A DNA stretch of 64,000 nt, from NCBI RefSeq assembly GCF_034190915.1, contig NW_026947491.1, positions 25,856,101-25,920,100 on the forward strand. Reading direction: 5' to 3'. Under the pieces are notes generated by a model. That model was given only the letters and a program-made list of their open reading frames with translations. It made no database searches and was not told the DNA's origin. Shown piece by piece: positions 36,726 through 46,669 of the stretch. A program made the translations under genes and the position numbers. Position 1 is the stretch's first letter. Each line of letters starts with the position of its first letter. This stretch comes from Cavia porcellus. Lineage: Eukaryota; Chordata; Mammalia; Rodentia; Caviidae.

Positions 36726-37912
36726 TTAAGAGGAAAAAGAGAAAAACACAAAACAAACCAAAGCGGTGTAAGGGTACACGTAATACAGAATTACAAAAAA
36801 ACAAAACAAAACAAAAAAAACAAAACAAACAAACAAAAAAAACATAACAGTAAGAAATCATCTGTTAGTATATTACATATTATCATCTTGAAAATAGTTC
36901 CTCAAATCACAGTATCAAAGAATACAAGGTGGACATTCAAACAGGTAGACTGCAAACAGCTGTGTTCAATGATCCAAAAACATTGATACAGTCAGCTATT
37001 TAACACCCCCAAACACACTTGCTGTTATATCCGTTAGAGCTCTTTTTCTTTTTTTTTTTTCCCTCTCTTTTTTACAACAAAATTCACGCACTTTGGATTT
37101 CATTACTCCTTAGTGCTTATTACATTTTTTTGGGGGGGGGGGAGAATACAGTCAAATATGGCAAAACAAAGCTGTCAGTCAATACCAAGGATAGACATAG
37201 CACATGATGTAGAACAGAGTACAAGTTTATCAACAATGGTTATCAACGTTGTCCCTTGATTCCTTAAAAAGAATTGTCTATGTCATTAGATATTATAAAG
37301 TTGGACAAAACAGTAGAGAACAAGACCAATAAAACTTAGGCATTGTAAACATTACAGGACTTCCAAAGAAGACAATAGTCAAACCAGAATGGGTATCTTA
37401 GTGAATCTTATTGTCTTCAAAGTAGTTGCCTATGTCTTCAAACTTGATACTACCATATAGAATGGAACAGAGTCTAATCAGTCAAAACAAGATCGTGGAA
37501 GTACTACAGGACTTCAAAACAAGTTAATAGGAAATCAAAAAGAGTTACTATTTATATATCCTAATTTTTTGAATTTTTTCTTTAATTAAGACAAACATAA
37601 GAAATGACTAAATAATTTTTTTAAAACAATAAGGGGGAGATTGAGATAAAGCAGGACATAACAATATAACAATACAGGTCACAGCATGACTGTTTCAACA
37701 ACCTAGTACTTCACCACCATATAACCTGACTTAATAGTCTTTTTCCTTGATATATTTGGATAAAACTTCATATACTCTAGCTTCAAATATTTTCAAATCA
37801 AGAAGCCCAGAATAAAGCCTTTCTAATTAATGAGTGAAAACTTTATAAGGCTCCAAGGCCACCTAATGGGGAATCATGATTACCACATATTTTTATATAT
37901 TTGAATCATTAC
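36724..37912 (-). other. 3'UTR of the young L1
   Basis: About 1.19 kb lies between the ORF2 stop and the A-tail. It has a low-complexity CAAAA/AAAAC tract near 36795-36845 (plus-strand view) and a G10 run at 37133-37142, which is a C-run on the element's sense strand. Its sequence is alignable to 1296-2810 of the older L1 but lacks roughly 0.3 kb present there (about 2390-2695). Confidence 0.8.
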
Positions 37913-40900
37913 TTACATTAGGGAAACTATTCGGTATTCACACATGCGAGATTGATTTATTTCACTTATGAGTATGGTCTCAAGCTGCGCACATTTATTG
38001 ATAAATATCTCAATGTGATCCTTCTTTATAGCTGAATAATACTCCATTGTATAGAAATACCACAACTTTTTTATCCATTCCTCAGTTGATGGACACTTGG
38101 GTTGTTTCCAAGATCTGGAGATTACAAATTGTGCTGCTATAAACATAGGTGCACATATATCACTGTGGTATGATGCTTTCAGTTCTTCTGGGAATATGCC
38201 TAGAAGTGGAATAGCTGGAATAAATGGGATTTCCAGTCCCAACTTTTTGAGAAATCTCCAGACAGATCTCCACAAAGGCTGTACCAGTCTACACTCCCAC
38301 CAGCAGTGCAGGAGAGTTCCTTTTTCCCCACAGCCTCTCCAGCATTTGTTGTCGGTTTTCTTGATCCTGGCCATTCTTTCAGGAGTGAGATGGTATCTCA
38401 GTGTGGTTTTAATTTGCATTTCTCTAATGATCAATGATGATGAGCATTTTTTCATGTATTTAATTGCCATTTGCATTTCTTCATCTGAGAATTGCGTATT
38501 CATCTCAGATGCCCATTTTTGGATTGGATCTTTGAATTTTGGAGGTCTGAGTTTCTTTAATTCTTTATATGTTTTAGACAAGAGGCCCTTTTCTGAGAGA
38601 GAGTTCACTAAAATCTTTTCCCAGTTTGTGGGTTTTCTTTTCACTATGCTGGAGATTTCTTTTGACATGCAGAAACTTTTTAGTAAGAAGTGGTCCCAGT
38701 TATTGATTCTGGGAAGTATTTCCCGTGCGGTTTGAGTCCTGTTCATGAATTCTTTACCTACTCCTATGTCTCCAAGGTTTCTACCTAATTTGTCTTCCAA
38801 TAGATTTAGTGTTTCTGTTTTAATATTCAGATCTTTGACCCATTTAGATTTTAATTTAGTACATGGTGATAGACATGGGTCTAGCTTTAGTTTTCGGCAA
38901 ATGGAGAGCCAGTTTTTCCAGCACCATTTATTAAAGAGACTGTCGTTCTTCCAGTGAACCTGCTTGGCTCCTTTATCAAAGATAAGGTGGTTGAGTGTGT
39001 TCGTAGTTGTGGTTGTATCTTCTAATCTATTCCACTGATCTTCGGCTCTGTTTTGATTCCAATACCATGTTGATTTTACTACTGTTGCTTTGTAGTATAA
39101 CTTCAAGTCAGGGATTGTGATGCCTCCTGCTTTGTCTTTGCTGCTTAGAATTGCCTTTGCAATTCTAGGTCTCTTCTGGTTCCAGATGAAATTTAGGAGT
39201 GATTTCTCTAGATCTATAAGGTATGTTGATGGAATTTCTATTGGGATTGCATTGAATCTGTATAACAGTTTTGGGAGAATGGCCATTTTCACAATGTTTG
39301 TTCTTCCTATCCATGAGCAAGGGATGTCTTTCCATTTTCTGAGATCATCTTCAATTTCCTTTTTCAGTGTATTATAATTTTCACTGTATAAGTCTTTCAC
39401 TTTTTTCGTAAGAGTAATTCCTAAATATTTCATTTTTTTGCTTGCTAATGTGAATAGTCCAGTTTCTCTTATTTCCCTCTCTGTAATTTTGTTGTTCGTG
39501 TATAGGAATGCTATTGATTTCTGAGTATTGATTTTGTATCCAGCCACATTACTGAATTTATTTATTGTATCTAAGAGTCTTTCAATGGAGTTTAGGGGGT
39601 CTTCTATGTAGAGTATCATGTCATCTGCAAACAATGATAATTTAACTTCTTCTTTTCCTATCTTTACCCCTTTTATTTCCCTTTCTTGCCTAATTGCTCT
39701 GGCTAGTACTTCCAGTACTATATTAAATAGGAGTGGTGATAAAGGACATCCTTGTCTTGTACCCGATTTTAAAGTAAAGGCTTTCAATTTTTGGCCACTT
39801 AGTATGATGCTGGCTGTTGGTTTGTCATAAATGGCCTTTATTATATTGAGGTAAAGACCATTTATTCCAATTTTCTGTAAAGTTCTTATCATGAATAAGT
39901 GTTGGACCTTATCGAAGGCTTTTTCTGCATCTATAGAGATGATCATGTGATTCTTATTTTTGGCTTTATTGATATGGTGGATTACATTTATTGATTTGCG
40001 TATGTTGAACCATCCTTGCATTCCTGGGATGAATCCCACTTGGTCATGGTGTATAATCTTCTTGATGATTTGCTGGATCCTATTTGCCAATATTTTATTG
40101 AGGATTTTTGCATCTGTGTTCATTAGGGAGATCGGTCTATAGTTCTCTTTTATAGTTGGGTCTTTCTCAGGTTTTGGTACTAGAGTAATATTTGCTTCCA
40201 GGAATGACTTAGGAAGGATTGCTTCCCTTTCAATTTCATTGAATAGTTTGAGGAGTGTCGGCATTAGGTCTTCTTTATATTTCTTGTAGAATTCTGCAGT
40301 GAATCCATCTGGGCCTGGGCTCTTCTTGGTGGGTAAGGCCTTAATTACATTTTCAAGTTCATTAGCAGAGATTGGGTTATTCAACAGTTTTATATCCTCT
40401 TGATCTAGCTTTGGTACTTCATATGCTTCTAAGAATCTGTCTATTTCTTCTGTGTTATCAAACTTTTGAGAGTAGAGGTTTTCGAAATAGGTGTTGATGA
40501 TCCTCTGTATTTCTATTGGGTCTATAGTGATTTCTCCTTTTTCATTTCTTATTGCATGAATTTGAGCTTTTTCTTCCCTTTTTTTAATAAGGTTGGCTAG
40601 GGGCTTATCGATTTTATTTATTCTTTCAAAGAACCAACTCTTTGATTCATTGATTCTTTGGATTGTTTTCTTAGTCTCTATTGCATTGATTTCTGCTCTG
40701 ATTTTTATAATTTCCTCTCTTCTTTTGGCTTTGGGCTTGACTTGCTCTTCTTTTTCTAGCTGTTTGAGGTGTAGCATCAAGTTATTTATTTGTATTCGTT
40801 CTGTTTTCCTGATGTGGGAACTCAGTGCAATAAATTTTCCTCTCAGAACGGCTTTCATTGCATCCCCCAGATTCCGGTAAGTTGTATCTGCATTTTCATT

Positions 40901-41749
40901 TTCTTTTAGGTATTGTTTAATCTCTTCTTTAATTTCTTCTGTGACCCACTGATTACTCAAGAGTGTGTTATTTAGTTTCCATGTGTTTGTGGAATTTTTG
41001 CAGTATTTTTTATCATTAATTTCTTATTTCAGAGCGCTATGATCCGATAATATGCAAGGGATGATTTCAACTTTTTTGCATTTGCTTAAATATGTTCTGT
41101 GAGCTAATATATGGTCTATTTTAGAAAATGATCCATGTACTGCTGAGAAGAATGTGTATTCTGATGCTGTTGAGTGGAACATTCTGTATATGTCTATCAA
41201 ACCCATTTGTTCACAGGTGTGATTCAGTTCTGTTATTTCTTTGCTCATTTTCTGTCTGGTTGATCTGTCCCTTGGTGTCAGTGGTGTATTAAGGTCTCCT
41301 GTTACAATTGTGTTACTGATAATTTGAGTTTTCATTTCTGTTAATAATTGTTTTATATAACTGGGTGCTCTGGAGTTTGGTGCATATATATTTAAGATAG
41401 TTATCTCTTCCTCTTGGAGTTTTCCCCTTACGAGTATGTAGTGACCTTCTTTGTCCTTTATGGTCATTGTTGGTTTAAAGTTCACGTTGTCTGCAAACAG
41501 AATGGCTACTCCTGCCTTTTTTTGGATTCCTGCTGCATGGAGAATTGTTTTCCATCCTTTGACTTTCAGTCTGTGAGTATCCTTCTGGGTTAGATGGGTT
41601 TCCTGTAAACAGCATATGGTTGGATTTTGTTTCTTGATCCATTCTGCTAGTCTGTTTCTTTTGATTGGTGCATTGAGACCATTTACATTAATGGTTATTG
41701 CTGTTAAATGCTGGTTAATTGTAGGAACGTTATCTCTCTGCTGTTGCAT
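37913..41749 (-). pseudogene. L1 ORF2 (endonuclease-reverse transcriptase), one premature stop
   Basis: The frame runs 1,278 codons from M-Q-Q-Q-R-D to the natural stop, about the normal L1 ORF2 length. The apurinic-like endonuclease occupies codons 10-240 with Asn21, Glu50 (Q-E-T-H), Asp152 (G-D-L-N) and His237 (S-D-H-S) in place. Codon 242 is TAA (41026-41024) where the older L1 in this window has TTA (Leu). After it the frame stays open: the reverse-transcriptase motif F-A-D-D sits at codons 707-710, and a C-x3-C-x7-H-x4-C cluster at 1136-1153. No frameshift was seen. As it stands the RNA would yield only an endonuclease-length product, so the copy should not retrotranspose on its own protein. 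Confidence 0.95.
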
Positions 41750-41768
41750 CTTTATCTTTCTGTTCTGT

Positions 41769-42821
41769 TTAATTATTTGCTTTGCTTAGTGGTTTTTTCC
41801 TTTGTGTATCTAAACTGTCTTTCAATATTTTTTGCAGGGTTGGTTTGGTGTTCATGAAGTTCTTCAGCTGTTCTTTGTCATGGAAGTATCGTATTGCACC
41901 ATCTATTTTGAATGATAGTTTTGCAGGATATATCAGTCTCGGTTGGAAATCATTTTGCTTTAGGATCTGGAATACTTCACTCCATGCTCTTCTTGACTTT
42001 ATGGTTTGTGCTGAGAAGTCTGCTGTGATTCTGATAGGTTTTCCTTTATAAGTGATCTGTCTTTTCTCTCTGACAGCTTTTAATAATCTATTCTTGTGTT
42101 GGATTTCTGGGATGGTGAGTATTATATGTCTGGGTGTAGTTTTATTTTGGTTATGACTGTTTGGAGTTCTATATGCTTCACTGATCCTGATGTCAGTTTC
42201 TGATCTCATGCTTGGGAAATTTTCAGCTATTACTTCTCTAAATATCCTCCTGACATCCTTCATGTTGTCTCCCTCTCTTTCATTAATCCCTATCATTCTT
42301 ATGTTATTCTTCTTTGCATCGTCTTGCAGTTGTTGAATTGTTGTTTCCTGGTTCCTTGTTATTTTCAAAAGATCTTTCCTTTCCTGTTCACTAGCTGCAA
42401 TCCTGTCTTCAAGGTCTGAAATTCTATCTTCACTTTCATTAAGGCGGTTTTTACAACTTTCAGTGGAGTTTTTTATTTCCTGTATATCTCTGTGCATCTG
42501 CATTATGTATTCTGTTTGTTTCTTATATTGCTCGTCTAGGGATTCTATCTTTTTGTTTAGTTCCTCCAATTTTTTATCTGTGTTTTCTTTAGATATATTT
42601 AGAATCTCTTTCATTTCTTTTATCATTTCTTCTTTTATCTGGGAGATTATTTCGAGTTTGAATTTCTTTAAAGCTTCCTGGAGTTGCTTGTCAATTTCAG
42701 TGGCTATTGTGTCCGATATATGAGGTGGATGGGATATATTTTCTTCTATATACATCGCTCCTAGGGTTTCTTGAGATGGGCTGGAGGTTTGAGGTTGTAA
42801 TTTGGTCTTTCGTTTTGTCAT
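41769..42821 (-). CDS. L1 ORF1 protein (intact RNA-binding trimeric coiled-coil protein)
   Basis: A 350-residue frame starts M-T-K-R-K-T-K and ends at a TAA 19 nt before ORF2. A long heptad-rich coiled coil spans about residues 45-165. It is followed by the RNA-recognition domain (about 170-265, containing N-N-I-R-M-I-G-I) and the C-terminal domain (about 265-335, with Y-P-A-K-L-S-F near its middle). ORF1p trimers coat L1 RNA and act as nucleic-acid chaperones in the L1 ribonucleoprotein. The length matches the L1 family (about 340-380) and no stop or frameshift is present. The start is the first ATG after the 5'UTR and has the same neighbourhood in the older copy. Confidence 0.96.
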   Translation of the reverse strand: MTKRKTKLQPQTSSPSQETLGAMYIEENISHPPHISDTIATEIDKQLQEALKKFKLEIISQIKEEMIKEMKEILNISKENTDKKLEELNKKIESLDEQYKKQTEYIMQMHRDIQEIKNSTESCKNRLNESEDRISDLEDRIAASEQERKDLLKITRNQETTIQQLQDDAKKNNIRMIGINEREGDNMKDVRRIFREVIAENFPSMRSETDIRISEAYRTPNSHNQNKTTPRHIILTIPEIQHKNRLLKAVREKRQITYKGKPIRITADFSAQTIKSRRAWSEVFQILKQNDFQPRLIYPAKLSFKIDGAIRYFHDKEQLKNFMNTKPTLQKILKDSLDTQRKKPLSKANN

Positions 42822-43776
42822 TTTCCTATATTTCTGTGTTTCAAGTGTTATTTGAAAGCTTCCTCAGGATCTGTTGAAAATCCCCTTCTATGTTTCGAGC
42901 TACTGAGACTCTGGCACCGCGCTACCCCAAGCCATTGGGCCTACAGAACCAGTGGCCCTCCTCTGCCTGCTCAGAACTCCACAGTTCCAGACAAGCTGGG
43001 CCTCAGGGACACTGTGCGCCCACCTGCCCCTTGGAAGCTCCACAGTTCTTCAATCGCAGCCGGGTTAGGGTACTCACCACAGGCCACAGTGGTTCCGGAA
43101 CCTGTGGACCCTCCCTGGTTGCAGAGATATCCAGAGTCCTCCAGACACGCAGAGAGGCTGGTGAGGGTGAGGGCACCCCAGATCTGCCCAGCTCCTCCTC
43201 TGCAGACCTATGGCCAGGCGCGGCAGCTAAACAGGCTGGGCTAGGCTGGTAGTGTGGGCCAGCCCACCTATCGGGAGCTCAGCAGGTCTCCAAGTGAAGC
43301 CGGAATGGGGAGGCTGATATGGAAGCCTCAAACCCACCTCTCTCCTTCACTGCACCTGGAAGCCTGGGGGAACTCCAGCAGTCTGGGCGGAGATATCCAG
43401 AGCCCTCCAGACACACAGAGAGGCCGGTGAGGGCACCCCAGATCTGCCCAGCTCCTCCTCTGCAGACCTATGGCCAGGCGCGGCAGCTAAACAGGCTGGG
43501 CTAGGCTGATAGTGTGGGCCCGCCCATCCGTCCACAGCTCAGCAGGTCTCCAAGTGGAGCCGGAATGGGGAGGCTGATATGGAAGCCTCAAACCCACCTC
43601 TCTCCTTCACTGCACCTGGAAGCCTGGGGGAACTCCAGCAGTCTGAGCGGAGATATCCAGAGTCCTCCAGACACGCAGAGAGGCCGGTGAGGGCACCCCA
43701 GATCTGCCCAGCTCCTCTTCTGCAGACCTATGGCCAGGCGCGGCAGCTAAACAGGCTGGGCTAGGCTGATAGTGTG
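42822..43776 (-). promoter_or_regulatory. 5'UTR / internal promoter of the young L1
   Basis: About 955 bp precede ORF1. The outer part consists of two 260-bp monomers and a diverged third; the part next to ORF1 is non-repeated. Only about 30 bases next to the ORF1 start resemble the older L1 in this window; beyond that the two 5'UTRs do not align. Promoter function is inferred from the behaviour of monomeric L1 5'UTRs in other rodents. Confidence 0.8.
43257..43776 (-). repeat. Two tandem 260-bp L1 monomers
   Basis: Markers such as TGCAGACCTATGGCCAGGCG occur at 43201, 43461 and 43721, and ATGGAAGCCTCAAACCCACC at 43319 and 43579: a period of exactly 260. Units 43257-43516 and 43517-43776 are nearly identical; a third, partial and diverged unit lies at about 42997-43256. 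The element's 5' end coincides with a monomer boundary, so it holds whole units. Confidence 0.95.
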
Positions 43777-43929
43777 AGGGCTTCCATTGTCTACACCCAG
43801 AATGATGATAAACCAATGTAGTTACCACACACCATACTCCCAGTATTACACACCAGCCAGCCAGCTCCAGAAAGTCCCACCTGTGATCACATGAGGCTTT
43901 GGAGAGATGTCTAAATACAAACCATAACA
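43777..43929 (-). mobile_element. MaLR-type solo LTR, 5' portion (split by young L1)
   Basis: This is the remaining end of the LTR at 36408-36675. Bases 43777-43791 are the second copy of the L1 target-site duplication; 43792-43929 complete the LTR, ending AACCATAACA on the plus strand, followed by the GGTAC duplication. Confidence 0.85.
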
Positions 43930-44268
43930 GGTACCTTGCAATAAAGCAGATGGCAGAGAGGAACTGTATCCTTTCTCCTACCTCTATCCTGCTTGGCTGT
44001 GTCTCTGCAGCAAACGATAGATTAACAAGATACAGAAGACTTCTTAAAGGAATGAAGATCTGAAAAAACACTTGCCCTGACTATTTTCATACATGGTTTG
44101 ATGATGAGTAGCAAATCAAGGACATGGGACACAAAATGGGATGAACTATGAGGGTTACAGTGGGTGGCCTTCACAAGATCTACTCTTTCAGCTTTCTTCT
44201 TGTGTCCGCCATCTTGGGAGATTATGGTGCTCCTTTCCTCCAGATATAGGGAGGGCCCCGCTCCATGC

Positions 44269-44727
44269 TGGTTGCCAATTTAGATCTGGTGTTCCCCAAA
44301 GGAATGTGAAAAAGGTTGATCCTCAGAGTAGCACTACTGGGAGGTGGTAGAGCCATTAGGATGTGGGGCCTAGTGGAAAGGTTCAGGTTGCTGGGATGGG
44401 TCCTCAAAGGAATAGTGGGACCCCACCTCAGGCCCTGGTTCATCCTCTCTTTGACTTCCTGCTCCTGAGGAGCACAGTTTTGGTTCTCTTCCTTATCTTC
44501 GTCTTCTTCCTCCTTTCCTTCCCTCATCTTCCTCTTCTCCCACTCCTCCTCCTCAGTCCTTCCTCATCCTGGTGCTCCCATCATGTTGTGCTGCCTCCCC
44601 ACAGACCCAAACAGTGTGATCCACTGAGCATGGGCTGAACCCCTGAAAATCATGAGCCATGTCTACTCTTCAGTGTTAATTATCTCAGATATTTATTATG
44701 GGGTTGAAAATTTCACTTACTAACACA
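44269..44727 (+). mobile_element. Probable MaLR-type LTR
   Basis: The sequence has AATTTAGATCTGGTGTTCCC near its start, then ACTGGGAGGTGGTAGAGCC and GGGGCCTAGTGG, a pyrimidine-rich block at 44490-44570, and an end ACTTACTAACACA. The order of blocks matches MaLR-like LTRs such as those at 11463 and 36408. No target duplication could be found, so the limits are approximate. Confidence 0.55.
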
Positions 44728-45493
44728 ATCTTTGTCTTAAGATTTGCTTCAGGGGAAAGTCAAAGCCCTTTCCACAGTTCCCATTTCTTGAATTCCTTCC
44801 TATACTCAGTGTTTGAAGGGCTGTGTTTGAGCATAGTATGTTCTGAACCTCGTCAATAAAAAGAACTTGCTAAAATTTTCCAAATAGCTTCAAGTGTCTG
44901 GATGAAGACTGTAACATTACAAAGTAAATATCTCCCATCTAAGAAATTAAATTTTAGCATTATTATGCAAACAGAAAACGACACTATTTTCACATGAATG
45001 AAACTTTAATTGCATACTTCTTATTCTACATCTAATTACATATAAATCAAAAATCTACTTTTAGTTTCTCATACAATCTTGCCAATTTACATGAAATGTC
45101 ACAGAAAGCACTAAAATGCCATTGTATAAATCTGCATTTAAAATTAAATCTAAACATACACAAACAGATTTGCCTGAAGAGTTAATATTTTTAGAAAAAT
45201 TATCCATCAGATTCGTGAGCTCTAGATGTATTTTGCACATGGAATGAATTATTTAACCCAGTGTTTCCATTACCTACAAAACACTCTAGTAGCAACTAGT
45301 AACGGGCTGGATTGGCAGAATGATCCTTCTCAACATCGAGGAATACAACAGGAAGCCCTGATTCACAGTGTGCCCTAATTTCCACAGTGTCCACAACATT
45401 CTTGCCATGTTTGACAACATGCTATTGAGATGATATCACCAGACACAGCAAAGGGGAGATCCATAGTCCTATAATGTTTTTACCAGGTATGTA
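44728..45493. other. Intergenic DNA, no gene recognised
   Basis: AT-rich sequence without recognisable repeat or exon. Confidence 0.5.
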
Positions 45494-45906
45494 TGTTAGG
45501 GTAAACTGAGGTGCATTTGAGCCCACCAAGGCAGGCAAGATTTAAGCAACGGAGCAAAGACTTTATTGCACATGAATGCAGTCAGGGAGGGGAGCAAGGG
45601 AGGAGAGCAAATCTTTCAGGGGAGTTTAGGGAGGAGAGGGAGTATTGCTAAAGATGGTTTGGAAATTCTTGGGCATTCTGGAGCTGGGATGCAAGATGTC
45701 TTTGTGGTTTTCTTTGGGACTGACTCTTGTGTGTGTCTGGTAAACAGATCACCTTTCTGTTCTGCTAGTAGGTTTTCTTATTGAGAAATGTGGTAAGTGA
45801 AGAGTTATTTTTTGTTTCCTCTGCTAGAACGTTTCCTGTCAAGAAACTTGGAAAGTGATTTTTTTCCCTGTTCTGCCTCTGCCGAGTCTAGTGTGGAGAC
45901 CTGACA
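45494..45906 (-). mobile_element. Solo LTR of an endogenous retrovirus (class unresolved)
   Basis: On the minus strand the 413-bp unit runs from TGTCAGGTCTCCACACTAG to CAGTTTACCCTAACA, so it has TG...CA ends. A polyadenylation signal AATAAAGTCTTTGCTCC lies about 70 bp from the 3' end (AATAAA at 45567-45562). No partner LTR or internal retroviral sequence is in the window. The flanks (GTATGTA, GCATGCA) are only partly alike, so the target duplication is not certain. Confidence 0.65.
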
Positions 45907-46280
45907 GCATGCAGATGGAGTAAATGAGATCAAGAAAATGTTAATAGCACAGTTACTATAAAGTGACAAGCTTCTTATCTTCATGTTAATTCAATTTATA
46001 TGATTGTTAGTTTATATAACTTAATATTACATAGTGGCTTACACGATTTCAAAGAATTAACAGATCAGTTTTTGTGAACCACAGTGAGGGGACTCCAGCA
46101 CAATAGCAAACTAAATAAGCTTGTCCAATATTGGCATTGTGACTTTGAATTTGAGGCAGGGGTCATTATACTTGTGGAAGGGGTTAATCTTACCTGGAGA
46201 CATCCGGCCTTTGTATTTGGCTTCTGGGAAGCAGCCTCTGGACTCCTAGAATGTCGATGCAGAGGAGCATCTGTTTAGAG

Positions 46281-46303
46281 TTAGGGTTAGGGTTAGGGTT
46301 AGG
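46281..46303 (+). repeat. Short interstitial telomeric repeat (TTAGGG)n
   Basis: Three perfect TTAGGG units plus TTAGG sit in ordinary intergenic DNA. Short interstitial telomeric tracts of this kind are thought to arise during double-strand break repair with telomerase. Confidence 0.95.
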
Positions 46304-46528
46304 AAAGCTCTCAGTCTTCTTTCTGTCCAGAAGCAAAACATAAATTCCCATTTATGAAGGTGCCACCTTCTCTCAAGGAAGACTAATTCAGAGACAGTGC
46401 TGATTCTTTCCTACACAACAAATCTTGCTAAACAACCCTTATTTGCCATTTCCTTCCTTTATTAATGTAATATAGCTCCCACCCCAGAAGCAAATAATCC
46501 ATTTTCTTTTTTTCTCTTTTAAAATCCC

Positions 46529-46665
46529 GGGCTAGGCTTGGTGGTGCATCTCTGTAATCCCAGCACATGGTAGGCTGAGGCAGGAGGATCATCTTCGAGT
46601 TTGAAGCCAGCCTGGACTACATAGTGAGACTTTGTCTCAAAAAAAAAAAAAAAAAAAAAAAAAAA
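46529..46665 (+). mobile_element. B1 SINE
   Basis: The B1 body is well preserved: GGCTAGGCTTGGTGGTGCAT, TGTAATCCCAGCAC, GCTGAGGCAGGAGGATCA, AGCCAGCCTGGACTACAT, then GAGACTTTGTCTC and a run of about 27 A. It is a monomer without an ID half, with a longer pure A-tail than the other SINEs here, so it is relatively young. Confidence 0.92.
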
Positions 46666-46669
46666 TTTA

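Larger units (their letters stand above)
36676..43776 (-). mobile_element. Very young full-length L1 LINE (L1 no. 2)
   Basis: A 7.1-kb L1 is complete from its 5' monomers (43776) to a pure 48-nt A-tail (T at 36676-36723). A perfect 15-bp target-site duplication, AGGGCTTCCATTGTC, lies at 36661-36675 and 43777-43791. Parts in element order: 5'UTR 43776-42822 with 260-bp monomers, ORF1 42821-41769 (intact), a 19-nt gap, ORF2 41749-37913 (open except one stop), 3'UTR 37912-36724. An intact ORF1, a nearly intact ORF2, an uninterrupted A-tail and a perfect duplication all say the insertion is recent. It lies about 4 kb upstream of the TMTC1 CpG island in the same transcriptional direction. Confidence 0.97.

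Noticed and set aside
37913..40960. A 1,015-codon open frame as a host gene
   Set aside because: It is the reverse-transcriptase and C-terminal part of L1 ORF2 and begins only because of the premature stop upstream. The apparent first residue is an internal TTG codon.
43257..43776. CRISPR-like or satellite array
   Set aside because: The 260-bp units lie at the 5' end of an L1 inside its target-site duplication, so they are L1 monomers. There are no short repeats with unique spacers.
46281..46303. Chromosome end
   Set aside because: Only about four TTAGGG units, with normal sequence on both sides.
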